The position numbers and the translations under genes were made by a program. The notes under the pieces are model-generated. The model was not told where the DNA came from. It did not search any database and saw only the letters and a list, made by a program, of their open reading frames with translations. Shown piece after piece: positions 9,179 to 18,822 of a DNA stretch of 64,000 bases. Origin of the DNA: CBDDCQ01 sp965226285 (GTDB lineage Bacteria > Bacteroidota > Bacteroidia > Flavobacteriales > Ichthyobacteriaceae). Each line of letters starts with the position of its first letter. Position 1 is the first letter of the stretch. The stretch spans positions 17,592-81,591 of the forward strand of contig CBDDCQ010000002.1 in assembly GCA_965226285.1 (NCBI GenBank), written 5' to 3'.

Positions 9179-11254
9179 TTAATACTCTAAACTTATCGCT
9201 AATCCACCTCCGCAAGCTAAATTAAAGGTAAGTTTAGTATTTTTTGTAATATTCATTTTTTCAATAGTGTAATCATTGGGATTTTTATCCCAATGGGCAT
9301 TTTTATGATCTTTGTAAATGGTTGCTTTGTAGGTATGTCCTTTCTCTAAGAAATTAAAATCAATAGTCATAGTTCTTTCTTGTTCATTGGTAATAGCTCC
9401 TAAGAACCAATTTTTAGTTTTTCTTTCTTCTCTAGCAATGGTTACAAATTTCCCTATTTGTCCATTGATAACTTTGGTCTGTTCCCAATCAACACCTACA
9501 TTTTTGATAAATTCAAAAGCGGAGTGGTTCTCATAGTTTTCGGGTAAATCGCAAGCCATTTGTACAGGGCTGTAGATAATTACATATAGAGCTAACTGAT
9601 GAGCAAGAGTAGTGTTGATTTGGTTTTCTATTTTTTTGCCATTGAATACGATGTGTTTGTTAAGTTTAATTTTAAAAGCTCCGGGTGTAAAGTCTATGGG
9701 ACCCGCAAGCATTCGGGTAAATACAATAGTGGGTAAATGGTTGGGAGGATTACCTCCATCTCTAGACCAAGCATTAAATTCTTGCCCTCTCAATCCCTCT
9801 CTAGATATGGCATTGGGATAAGTTCTTCTTATGCCTGTGGCTTTGATAGGTTCGTGTACATTTACTGCAATTTTATATTTGGCAGCCGTTTGGATTACTT
9901 TTCTATAATGGTTCACCATCCATTGTCCATGGTGATATTCTCCCTTGGGAATGATAGTACCTACATATCCAGTTTTTACGACATTCATTTCGTGTTTTTT
10001 CATTAGCGCAAAGGCTTTTTCCATATTTTTCTCATAGCCCATAATATTGGAAGAGGTTTCGTGGTGCATCATAATTTGTACATTTTTAGATTTGGCGTAA
10101 TCTACTACCTCTTGCAAGTTATAATCAGGAGATGATGTAACAAAATCAAATATATTGGTTCTGTTTTCTGCCCATATCCATCTTTCCCAACCCGTATTCC
10201 AACCCTCTATGAGTACTGATTTGATACCATTCTTTGCAGCAAAATCTATATATTTTTTAGCATTTTTTGTCGTAGCTCCGTGCGGTGTTTCTTTATTGAT
10301 AAACCAATTGGATTTATTCAGATGCATTTCCCACCAAATACCTATGTATTTATGAGGCTTAAACCAACTCATATCACCCAATTTATTAGGTTCGTTGAGA
10401 TTTAGAATTAAATTGGAGGTAATCAATTTAGTAGGAGCGTCGGTTATTTGTATAGTTCGCCAGGGAGTTTTAAAAGGTAATTTTACTTTGGCTTTATATA
10501 AATATCTATGAGAACTAACCAATTCACTTTTCATATTTAGCTTTTGGGTATCTACTCTTAGTGTCATTCCCGGATAATTGGTGAGGTTTGCCTCGTGAAA
10601 ACTCATATAAATGTTATCTTTTGTTTGCATAGTAATAGGTGTATTTACAGCATTATAAGGTATATAACTTTGTGCTAGCCCATTATTTTTTTTAGAAAGT
10701 GCGTTTATTTTTGAAAGTTTGGTTTTATTGTATAAGTGTTCGTAAATGTCCCAGTCACCGGGTATCCACCAGCAAGTGTGATTTTTACCTAAATTAAATT
10801 CAGTATTTTCATCGGTAATAATGATGCTATCTCTACCTTTTTGTTTTTCAAATTCGTAACGAAAACCAATGCCATCATCATAGGCTCTAAGGTAAATATT
10901 TATATTTCTATAAGGTTTTTCATTTTCTTTGAGTTTGATTAGCGTTTCGTTGTAGTGATTTTTGACCAGCCTTTGTTCTCCCCAAGGTAGTTCCCAAATA
11001 TTGTTAAAAGTTTTTTGTGAAATATCTATAATTTTTAAATTGTTTTTTAGAGTCTTTTGATCTTTAAAGTCAAAACTTATCCGTGAAGTATCTATAAGTG
11101 TTTTACCTTTGTATTTTACCAAGTAAGAAATATTTTTATGATTAGTATAAAATTCTACTTTAATTTGTTTTGAGGGGGATACAATATGAATCTCTTTAGC
11201 TCTAACACAAGAAAGACAAATGAAAATAATAAATATATAGCTAAAAAATTTCAT
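9179..11254 (-). CDS. Glycoside hydrolase family 97 enzyme (SusB-like alpha-glucosidase/galactosidase)
   Basis: About 691 aa with an N-terminal signal peptide (MKFFSYIFIIFICLS...). I chose this ATG over the in-frame one at 11275 because a TAnnTTTG element at 11289-11296 would leave almost no leader for the latter. Layout is GH97: an N-terminal beta-sandwich, a central (beta/alpha)8 barrel with IEGWNTGWERW, MMHHETSS, VNVHEPIKATG and RGQEFNAWSRDGG, and a C-terminal beta domain. Glu residues at VHEP and GQEFNAW fit the inverting (SusB-type) subgroup, though the exact catalytic assignment is by eye. It should act in the periplasm on alpha-linked sugars. No SusC/SusD genes adjoin it. Confidence 0.93.
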   Translation of the reverse strand: MKFFSYIFIIFICLSCVRAKEIHIVSPSKQIKVEFYTNHKNISYLVKYKGKTLIDTSRISFDFKDQKTLKNNLKIIDISQKTFNNIWELPWGEQRLVKNHYNETLIKLKENEKPYRNINIYLRAYDDGIGFRYEFEKQKGRDSIIITDENTEFNLGKNHTCWWIPGDWDIYEHLYNKTKLSKINALSKKNNGLAQSYIPYNAVNTPITMQTKDNIYMSFHEANLTNYPGMTLRVDTQKLNMKSELVSSHRYLYKAKVKLPFKTPWRTIQITDAPTKLITSNLILNLNEPNKLGDMSWFKPHKYIGIWWEMHLNKSNWFINKETPHGATTKNAKKYIDFAAKNGIKSVLIEGWNTGWERWIWAENRTNIFDFVTSSPDYNLQEVVDYAKSKNVQIMMHHETSSNIMGYEKNMEKAFALMKKHEMNVVKTGYVGTIIPKGEYHHGQWMVNHYRKVIQTAAKYKIAVNVHEPIKATGIRRTYPNAISREGLRGQEFNAWSRDGGNPPNHLPTIVFTRMLAGPIDFTPGAFKIKLNKHIVFNGKKIENQINTTLAHQLALYVIIYSPVQMACDLPENYENHSAFEFIKNVGVDWEQTKVINGQIGKFVTIAREERKTKNWFLGAITNEQERTMTIDFNFLEKGHTYKATIYKDHKNAHWDKNPNDYTIEKMNITKNTKLTFNLACGGGLAISLEY

Positions 11255-11288
11255 AAGTAATATAGGTTTGATCATGTTGTTTTGTTTA

Positions 11289-11296
11289 CAAAATTA
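11289..11296 (-). promoter_or_regulatory. -7 element for the GH97 gene
   Basis: The minus strand reads TAATTTTG, a TAnnTTTG match, placed to give a leader of about 28 nt to the ATG at 11254. Confidence 0.45.
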
Positions 11297-11402
11297 ATTA
11301 AAATTTTATTATTTAAAAATATATAACTTTTAAGTAAATCTATCTTCATTATTTAGAAAAGAGATATAAGAAATTAAATACAAGTTAATAATTTGTTTTA
11401 TG

Positions 11403-11410
11403 TACTTTTG
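11403..11410 (+). promoter_or_regulatory. -7 element for trpD
   Basis: TACTTTTG matches TAnnTTTG and lies 22 nt before the trpD ATG at 11432. It overlaps the alternative TTG-start extension of the frame (11393), which argues against that upstream start. Confidence 0.5.
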
Positions 11411-11431
11411 TGCATTGGTAGTTGTATAAAA

Positions 11432-12418
11432 ATGAAAGAAATATTAAATTATCTATATGCTCAAAATACCTTTAGCAGGCAAAAGGCAAAAGAAGTACTT
11501 ATAAACCTTGCTAAGGGGGAATATACTCATTCCGAAAAAGCATCTTTTCTTACCGTGTTCAATATGCGTAGTATTACGCTTAATGAATTGATGGGCTTTA
11601 GAGATGCAATGTTTGAAATGTCTTTGCAAATAGATTTTTCAGATTTTAATACCGTAGATTTATGCGGTACGGGAGGAGATGGAAAAGATACGTTTAATAT
11701 TTCTACATTATCGTCTTTTGTGGTGGCAGGTGCAGGGGCAAAGGTGGCTAAGCACGGTAATTATGGCGTGTCTTCGTCCTGTGGTTCATCTAATCTTATA
11801 GAGGCTTTGGGGTATCGATTTACCAATGATGTAGAGGTATTAAAGCAACAAATAGATAAGGTAGGGATTTGTTTTTTGCATGCTCCACTGTTTCATCCTG
11901 CGATGAAAAATATAGCTCCTGTGAGAAAAGAGTTAGGTGTAAAGACATTTTTCAATATGTTAGGTCCTATGGTGAACCCGAGTAATCCCAATAGTCAGGT
12001 AGTGGGCGTTTTTGACATGGAATTAGCTAGAATGTATCACTATATCTATCAACAAAGCCATAAAAATTATACCATATTACACAGTTTAGATGGATATGAT
12101 GAAATTTCTTTAACGGGAGATTTTAAAATGTATAGCAATACAGAGGATAAGTTACTTTCTCCACAAGATTTAGGGTTTGAAACTCTAACACAAGAGCAAC
12201 TTTATGGAGGGAGTGATGTAGCTTCTTCGGTAAAGATATTTAAAAATATCTTACAAGGTAAAGGTACAGAAGCTCAAAATAATGCAGTGATAGCTAATTC
12301 TGGGGTGGCAATTAAAACTGTAAAAAATATCTCTATAGATCAAGCTATAGAAGAGGCTAAAAGTTCATTATTGGGAGGTAAGGCAAAACGAGTATGGATT
12401 GACTTATTAGAGTTGTAA
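11432..12418 (+). CDS. trpD: Anthranilate phosphoribosyltransferase
   Basis: 328 aa, family-typical. It joins anthranilate to PRPP, step two of tryptophan synthesis. Seen: the GTGGDG PRPP loop (DLCGTGGDGKDTFN), KHGNYGVSSSCGS, and RKELGVKTFFNMLGPMVNP. The ATG at 11432 is used because the frame upstream lies in the promoter. trpE and trpG, which usually sit just upstream in flavobacteria, are absent here: the gene before is the divergent GH97 gene. trpC follows after 137 nt. Confidence 0.95.
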   Translation: MKEILNYLYAQNTFSRQKAKEVLINLAKGEYTHSEKASFLTVFNMRSITLNELMGFRDAMFEMSLQIDFSDFNTVDLCGTGGDGKDTFNISTLSSFVVAGAGAKVAKHGNYGVSSSCGSSNLIEALGYRFTNDVEVLKQQIDKVGICFLHAPLFHPAMKNIAPVRKELGVKTFFNMLGPMVNPSNPNSQVVGVFDMELARMYHYIYQQSHKNYTILHSLDGYDEISLTGDFKMYSNTEDKLLSPQDLGFETLTQEQLYGGSDVASSVKIFKNILQGKGTEAQNNAVIANSGVAIKTVKNISIDQAIEEAKSSLLGGKAKRVWIDLLEL

Positions 12419-12452
12419 AAATGTTTCAATAAGAAACTTAGGCTATAAAGTT

Positions 12453-12524
12453 ATGAAATCACTAAACGATTATTTAGAGGAAATTGATTTGTTATTGTCA
12501 AAGGTGATGAGCAATCAAGAGTAG
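12453..12524 (+). CDS. Possible 23-aa small protein between trpD and trpC
   Basis: A short ATG frame (MKSLNDYLEEIDLLLSKV..., stop TAG), amphipathic and acidic, in the unusually wide trpD-trpC gap. No family recognised. It has no clear ribosome-binding signal and may be chance or the remnant of a lost gene. Confidence 0.25.
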   Translation: MKSLNDYLEEIDLLLSKVMSNQE

Positions 12525-12555
12525 AATATTAAAACATATTGCAAAACGAAAAATA

Positions 12556-13335
12556 GTGGATATATTAGATAAAATTAAACATCAAAAATTCAAAGAGATA
12601 AAACAAACCAAAGAGAAATACCCTGTTCGCATTTTAGAAAAACAGAAGTATTTTAGTAGGCTTACGCATTCTATAGTAGAGTATATCCAAAGAGATGATA
12701 GAACCGGTATTATCGCAGAATTTAAAAGGCAATCACCATCTAAGGGCATTATCAATGCCATAGCAAAAGTACAAACTGTTACGCTGGGGTATAATCAAAA
12801 TGGAGCATCTGGACTTTCGGTACTTACTGATGCAGCATTTTTTGGTGGTAAAAATGACGATTTAATAAAAACAAGGGAAGTAAATGAAATTCCTATTTTA
12901 AAGAAGGATTTTATAGTAGATGAATATCAAATTATAGAGGCAAAGTCACTAGGAGCTGATGTAATTTTACTTATTGCGGAGTGCTTGACCAAGGAGCAAG
13001 TAAAATCTTATGCAGGTTTGGCTAAGTCTTTGGGTATGGAAGTGTTGATGGAATTACATACGGAGCAAGAACTTACCAAACTTTGTTATGATTTGGATTT
13101 GGTGGGGGTAAACAACAGAAATTTAAAGACTTTTGAAGTAACTGTAAGTACTTCGGTAGATTTATTTCACAAAATACCTGATGACTTTGTAAAAATTTCT
13201 GAAAGTGGTATAAATGACCCTAATACCATTCAAATGCTCAAAGAGATAGGTTTCGAAGGTTTTTTGATAGGAGAAAATTTTATGAAAACAGATGACCCTG
13301 TGCAAGCGTTTAAGAGGTTTGTAAGTGAAATATAA
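12556..13335 (+). CDS. trpC: Indole-3-glycerol-phosphate synthase
   Basis: 259 aa TIM-barrel enzyme that closes the indole ring from CdRP. It starts at GTG 12556. Seen: AEFKRQSPSKG (catalytic Lys and phosphate loop), ILKKDFIVDEYQI, LLIAECL, MELHTEQEL, GVNNRNLKTFEV, ISESGI and FLIGENFM. It is the last trp gene before the foreign block; the next gene in the pathway order, trpF, lies 7.3 kb downstream. Confidence 0.95.
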   Translation: MDILDKIKHQKFKEIKQTKEKYPVRILEKQKYFSRLTHSIVEYIQRDDRTGIIAEFKRQSPSKGIINAIAKVQTVTLGYNQNGASGLSVLTDAAFFGGKNDDLIKTREVNEIPILKKDFIVDEYQIIEAKSLGADVILLIAECLTKEQVKSYAGLAKSLGMEVLMELHTEQELTKLCYDLDLVGVNNRNLKTFEVTVSTSVDLFHKIPDDFVKISESGINDPNTIQMLKEIGFEGFLIGENFMKTDDPVQAFKRFVSEI

Positions 13336-13392
13336 AAATTTAAATCAGTGAAGCTCTTAAAAAATTAGGTTATAATTTTAATAAAATTTATA

Positions 13393-13400
13393 TATTTTTG
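13393..13400 (+). promoter_or_regulatory. -7 element for the RM gene
   Basis: TATTTTTG matches TAnnTTTG, 38 nt before the ATG at 13439. It suggests that the inserted block brings its own promoter. Confidence 0.35.
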
Positions 13401-13438
13401 TGATTAATTTGTTCACAATTTGACTGAAATTAACATGT

Positions 13439-16166
13439 ATGATCACTAAAGAAAATCTCAAAGAAATATTAAGATATTTAAGTTTTACAGAAAAACAAAA
13501 TATTTTCATCAAAACCATTGGCGAAGCGATTTTAAAAGTAGATTTTGAAAAACGAGCAAATCATTTATCCAGAAGATAAAGGTTTAAAAGTTAATGAACG
13601 GCAAACTTGTAATTTTTCACAGAATGAAAATTTTGTCGTCTTTGAATGCGTGCACAGGCTTTTAGAAAAAGGTTATAAGCCTGAGCATTTAGAGATAGAA
13701 CCTAAATGGAAGGTGGGACGTGGTGCCAGTGGTGGCAGAGCAGATATTTTAGTCAAAAACAAAGAAGGACATCCTTTGCTTTTGATTGAATGTAAAACGG
13801 CTGGAACAGAGTTTAGCAAAGCGTGGAATAAGACTTTACAAGATGGCGATCAACTCTTTTCTTATGCGCAACAAATTCCACAAACTAAATTCCTTTGTTT
13901 GTATGCAAGTGATTTTCAAAATAATGATATGCACATAGAGCAAAGGATTATTTCACACCAAGATAATGAAAAAATTTTAGCAGATAATCTTCAACTACGC
14001 TCTTATGAAAAAGCAAAAGATGTTCAAAATCGTTTTAAGGTTTGGAATGAAACTTACAAGAGAGAATATACTCAAAAAGGTATCTTTGAACAGAGCATTC
14101 AACCCTATAATATTGGTAAAAATAAATACACTTTAAAGGAAGATACTGACCCCATTGGTGCTATTGACCAAGAGGGAAAATACCATGAGTTTAGAACTAT
14201 TTTGAGACAGCACAATATTGCCAGAAGAGAAACTGCTTTTGAAGTTTTAGTGAATTTGTTTTTATCCAAAATAGTAGATGAACAAGAGAACCAAAGTGAC
14301 CTTCAATTTTATTGGAAAGGTTTAGCTTATGACAATTATTTTGATTTTGTAGATAGATTGCAAAACCTTTACAGAAGGGGCATGGATAAATTTTTAGCAG
14401 AGGAAATTACTTATATTAGTAATGAACAAATAGACAGTGCTTTTTGGGCGGTTAAAAATGATAAAAATGCTACCAAAAAACAGATTCAAAAATACTTTAG
14501 GCAACTAAAGTTTTTCACCAATTCTGCTTTTTCGTTCATAGATACACACAATGAAAAACTCTTTCATAAAAATGTAAAAGTGCTTTTAGAAGTTGTGCAA
14601 ATGTGGCAGGGTTTAAGATTGAAAACAGAGCAGCAAAATCAATTCATTGGGGATATGTTTGAATACTTTTTAGATAATAGTATCAAACAAAGCAATGGAC
14701 AGTTTTTTACTCCTTTACCTATTTGTAAATTTATTGTTTCCGCTCTACCTTTGAAATCAAAAATTATCCAACATAAAGACCCTTTAAAAATGATAGATTT
14801 TGCTTGTGGTTCAGGGCATTTTTTAAATGAATATGCTCACCAAATCAAATCTATCATAGAAGAGGCAAATTTAGTAAGCGAAGTAAAAGAAAAAAAGAGA
14901 CATTTAGAAGATTATTATCAAAACATTACAGGAATAGAAAAAGAAGACCGTTTAGCTAAGGTTTCTAAAGTGGCTGCTTTTATGTATGGACAGGAGCAAA
15001 TCAATATTTTAGATATTGATGCCCTATGCAAAAAACAGGAATTAAAACCAGAGATTTATGATGTTTTAGTAGCTAATCCTCCTTTTGCAGTGGATGGCTT
15101 TTTACAAACGCTAAGCGATGAAGATAAAAAACAATTTGAACTGATCAAAGTAACAGGTGCAACCAGCGAAACCAATACCATTCAATGCTTTTTTTTAGAG
15201 CGACTTTGTCATTTGATGGCACCCAATGGAGTAGTGGGGGTTATTGTGCCCTCTAGCATTTTGTCCAATAGTGATAAGGTGCATATCAAAACCCGTGAAC
15301 TTCTTTTACAATATTTTAATATTTTTAGTATTACTCAATTTGGCAGTGGCACTTTTGGAAAAACAGGAACGAATACTGTGGTTTTGTTCTTGAAAAGAAG
15401 AAACAAAAAACCAGAAGAAGCAGAGCATTACGAATATAGATCAGATGATTTTTTTGAAGGAGATAGAGAACAAGACATTTATCAAGATGAGCATTTTGTA
15501 AAGGCTTATTGCAGGCATACTGAAGTGGATTATAACCTTTATAAAAACCTTTTTAGTTGTAATGATGCCCACAAAATAAAAGAACTTTTAGCGCAAGAAA
15601 TGTTTAAAGATTACAAAAAAGAGTTTGATAAATTAGCAGAGATTAAAAAGCTAAAAAATAGGTTGAAAAATCAAAGCGAGGAGGAACAACAAAAACAATT
15701 AGGTAGAAAACTCATAAACTATTTGCAAAACAAAGAAAAAGATAAATTGTATTATTTTATTTTGACTTACAATCAGAAGGTTTTAATTGTCAATGCTCCT
15801 CGTTCTCATAGAGAAAATAAGCAATTTTTAGGTTATGAGTGGAGTAGTAGCAAAGGAAAAGAAGGGATAAAATACAATGGAGGCAATACAGTAAATGAAA
15901 TCATTACGCCACTTTTTAATCCTAAAGATTTAAATGATAAAACTAAAATCAATACTGCTATAAAGCAGCATTTTAATGGTCAAATCATCAATCCTTTACC
16001 TCAGCATTGCCAATATGCTCATCTTTGCGATATGTTGGATTTTTCAAGAGTTAATTTTGATAAAACGATAAGTTTAAATCCTAAAATTAGTCATGAGGTA
16101 AAAAGTAGGTGGGAGATTGGTCAGGTTAGGAGAGGTTTGTCATCAAGAATTAGGTTTAAAAGATAG
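13439..16166 (+). pseudogene. Type IIG-like restriction-modification protein (nuclease + N6-adenine methyltransferase), frameshifted
   Basis: The natural start appears to be ATG 13439 (MITKENLKEILRYLSF...), but that frame ends at TAA 13577. The remainder is open in the +1 frame from about 13545 to 16166. Removing one A from the A5 run 13548-13552 would restore one protein of about 908 aa. Domains: a PD-(D/E)xK nuclease (GGRADILV ... LLIECKTAG), a helical region, then a gamma-type MTase with DFACGSGHFLNEYA (SAM site) and VANPPFAVDGF (catalytic NPPF). Near the 3' end a second shift (an extra G at 16119) cuts the link to a specificity segment that reads VRLGEVC in another frame, so the ancestor was probably a single R-M-S polypeptide (BcgI/type IIG style). 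The MTase part alone could in principle still be made from an internal start. Confidence 0.75.
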
Positions 16167-17245
16167 TTAGAAGGACTGAACAATTATCTTGAAAATAGAG
16201 CAAAAAGATATTTTAAAGAATGGCAAAACAACCTGTTATAACACAAGAAAACAGATATTGACTGTGATTTCTGGATATGAATAGTTCATACAAAAGTTAT
16301 TGATGACTAATATCAACACTAAGACCTATTTTTGGAGCGATCACTAGTTGCTACTTTTAAATATGTAGATGTTTCCAATGCTTTATTCGTGGAGCAGATG
16401 GTACGCAATTGATTAAAAATCTGTATAAAGTTTTAAACTACTGCCAAAATATTTTTTGATTATTTATCTCAAATGTTTCTGAAATTACAAACGAAGTATC
16501 CCAATATGCAAAGGCATTTGAGGATATATTATCTTTTAAAATTCCCTTCCCTCCTTTAGAAGTTCAGCAAAAAATAGTAACGGAATGCGAAGCCATAGAC
16601 CAAGAAGTAATACAAGCACAACAAAAAATAAGCACTTGTAAAAGTGAAATTGAAAAAGAAGTGCAAGCGGTGGTGAATGGTGGGTATGAGATGAAACAGT
16701 TGGGGGATTTTGCAGAAATCAAAAGTGGAGGGACACCATCAAGAAAAATTAAAGAATATTGGAATAATGGAAATATTATTTGGTTAAAATCTGAAGTATG
16801 TAAAAATAAAATTATTTATGATAATGATGATTATGAAAAAATAACAGAAGAGGGTCTAAAAAATTCTAATGCGAAATGGTTTGATAAGAATATTACTTTA
16901 ATTGCTTTAGTTGGGGCTACCAAAGGTAAAACAGGATTTTTAAAATTTAAAGCAACGACTAATCAAAATATTGCAGGAATTAAATCAATTAATAATAATT
17001 TATTAAACTACTATATTTTTATTTATTTGCAATTTTCTTATGAAGAAATTATAAAAGATTTGTCACAGTATGACATGCTCAATTTGAATCATATAAAAAA
17101 TATCAAAATCCCCTTTCCAGCTTTAGATATTCAAAAAGAATTAGTCCAAAAAGTAGAACAGTTAGAACAAAAAATAAATGCTGCTCAAAGTATTTTAGAT
17201 GGAGCAAGTAATAGGAAGGAAAGGGTTTTGGAAAGGGAGTTGTGA
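16167..17245 (+). pseudogene. Specificity (HsdS-like) segment with decayed first target-recognition domain
   Basis: Bases 16167-16459 hold scrambled remains of target-recognition domain 1 with stops in all useful frames. From 16460 the frame is open to TGA 17245. It shows a conserved helix (FPPLEVQQKIVTECEAID), then TRD2 starting MKQLGDFAEIKSGGTPS, then the closing coiled-coil (FPALDIQKELVQKVEQLEQK). Two TRDs separated by coiled-coils are the HsdS plan; they set the DNA sequence recognised. A half-subunit could be made from GTG 16661 (194 aa) but function is doubtful. The last 72 nt are repeated at 18724-18795. Confidence 0.75.
17172..17243 (+). repeat. 72-nt direct repeat, left copy (3' end of hsdS-like gene)
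   Basis: Bases 17172-17243 recur at 18724-18795 with a single internal mismatch (TTTTAG versus TTTTAC). The two copies bracket exactly the kinase/HipS pair, 1,552 nt apart. Confidence 0.92.
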
Positions 17246-17294
17246 AAATGGAAAGATTTAAAAATAAAATTGTAATTTTGAATAAAATATTTTT

Positions 17295-18308
17295 ATGGCT
17301 AAAAAATATAATTCAAAAAATAAATTAGAGGTAATAAAACCTAAACAAAATTCAGGTGATATTGTAGATTTAAATAATTTTCCTATTTGTCATTCTAAAC
17401 ATTTCAAAATTATTGATATCGATCTTGATGGAGCCGCTCCCAAACAAGTTATTAGACTATACAGGTATAAAAAAGGAAAACGATTAATTGATAGACAAAG
17501 ACAATGGAATATTTACATTGTCAAAACAGGGCATAAAAATTATCCTATAGAATCAATCACAGAACAAATGTTTACTGATATAGGAAAATGTTTACATTTG
17601 AATATAGCAGATACTTTTTTAGAAATATACTCTAATCAATTAAAAATAGCAAGTAAATATTTTTAAAAAAAAGGGGAAAAATTAGTCAAAGGTGTTGAAA
17701 TTTATGGTGAGTATTTAAAAGATAAGCAACTTGTAGAAGAAATAGAAGAACAAGGGCAATCTCAAGAATTGATTACAATTCAATTTACTTATGATAGTCT
17801 AAAAGATAAATATAAAAATGGTCAAAAAATTTTTAATGAATACATTAAACTATTAATTTTTGATGCTTTAGTTGGTAATAATGATAGGCACTTTTATAAT
17901 TGGGGAGTAATAGAAACAAAAAATAAGAAAAAAGGGGTAGAATATAAATTTTCACCTATTTATGATACATCAAGAGGAATATTATGGAATATACAAGAAT
18001 TAAGTTTAAATAAATATATAGAGGATTCAAAAATGGAAAGCTATATAAAAAAATCTCAAACCAAAACTTCTTATTATGGTAAAAAAGAAAATCACTTTGA
18101 ACTAATAGAAAATATTTGGAAAAATAAAGAAGATTTTGAAATAGATAATATATTATTTACTAATATTATTAACTATAAAAAATTAGATATTATAAATCAA
18201 ATGTTAGATAATAAATACAAACATATTTTATCAGATTTAAGGTTTCTATTGATAAAAAAATGCTTAAAAAAAAGATTTGAAGAAATACTAAAAATAATAA
18301 CTAATTAG
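17295..18308 (+). pseudogene. HipA-like kinase (HipT-type), interrupted by one in-frame stop
   Basis: A 337-codon frame broken only by TAA at 17664-17666 after SKYF; the frame continues unchanged (KKGEKLVKGVEIYGEYLKD), and TTA(Leu) in place of TAA would make it whole. N-lobe: QWNIYIVKTG (ATP-binding Lys strand) and PIESITEQ. C-lobe: LVGNNDRHFYNWG (catalytic Asp loop) and FSPIYDTSRG (metal-binding Asp). These are hallmarks of the HipA kinase family, whose members phosphorylate tRNA synthetases or other targets in toxin-antitoxin systems. The HipA N-subdomain 1 is missing here but is encoded by the next gene. No hipB-like regulator adjoins. Confidence 0.72.
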
Positions 18309-18310
18309 CA

Positions 18311-18718
18311 ATGAAAGTATTAGGAATATTATATCCTTCTTGGATAAAAAAACAAAAGAATAAAAATAAAAAAGAATATCATTTTTTAATTAAAGATAAG
18401 AACTTAATTATAGGGGAATTATATACTAAAAATGAAAATGAGAAAAGAATTTATATTTTTGAGTATTCAGAAGAATTTAAGGAACAACACTCAGGAGAAA
18501 ATGCAGTTAGAAAATTAACAGGGTTTAAAGAATTTAAAACCTATAAATCAGAATATTTGTATCCATTTTTTTTAAGTAGAATACCTGACCCTAATCGTCC
18601 TATCATCAAGGAAATTATTGAAAAGGAAGGATATGATAAAAATGATCCTTTGCAATTATTGGATAGGTTTGGAAAAAAGACTTTGGATAATTCTTTTATT
18701 GTAGAGTTAAAAAAATAA
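18311..18718 (+). CDS. HipA N-terminal-domain protein (HipS-like)
   Basis: 135 aa, starting 2 nt after the kinase stop. The second half (YLYPFFLSRIPDPNRP ... DPLQLLDRFGKKTLDNSF) matches the HipA N-subdomain-1 pattern. In HipBST systems this domain is a separate protein (HipS) that counteracts the kinase HipT. Here the order is kinase then N-domain, the reverse of classical hipB-hipS-hipT. Role as antitoxin or partner is inference. It is intact although the kinase carries a nonsense codon. Confidence 0.65.
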   Translation: MKVLGILYPSWIKKQKNKNKKEYHFLIKDKNLIIGELYTKNENEKRIYIFEYSEEFKEQHSGENAVRKLTGFKEFKTYKSEYLYPFFLSRIPDPNRPIIKEIIEKEGYDKNDPLQLLDRFGKKTLDNSFIVELKK

Positions 18719-18723
18719 ACACT

Positions 18724-18795
18724 AAATAAATGCTGCTCAAAGTATTTTACATGGAGCAAGTAATAGGAAGGAAAGGGTTTTGGAAAGGGAGTTGT
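18724..18795 (+). repeat. 72-nt direct repeat, right copy
   Basis: Second copy of the hsdS 3' end, here out of any gene context, ending 27 nt before the tcmP start. See 17172-17243. Confidence 0.92.
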
Positions 18796-18822
18796 AGCAG
18801 TATGAACCAAAAGTAAAAAATT

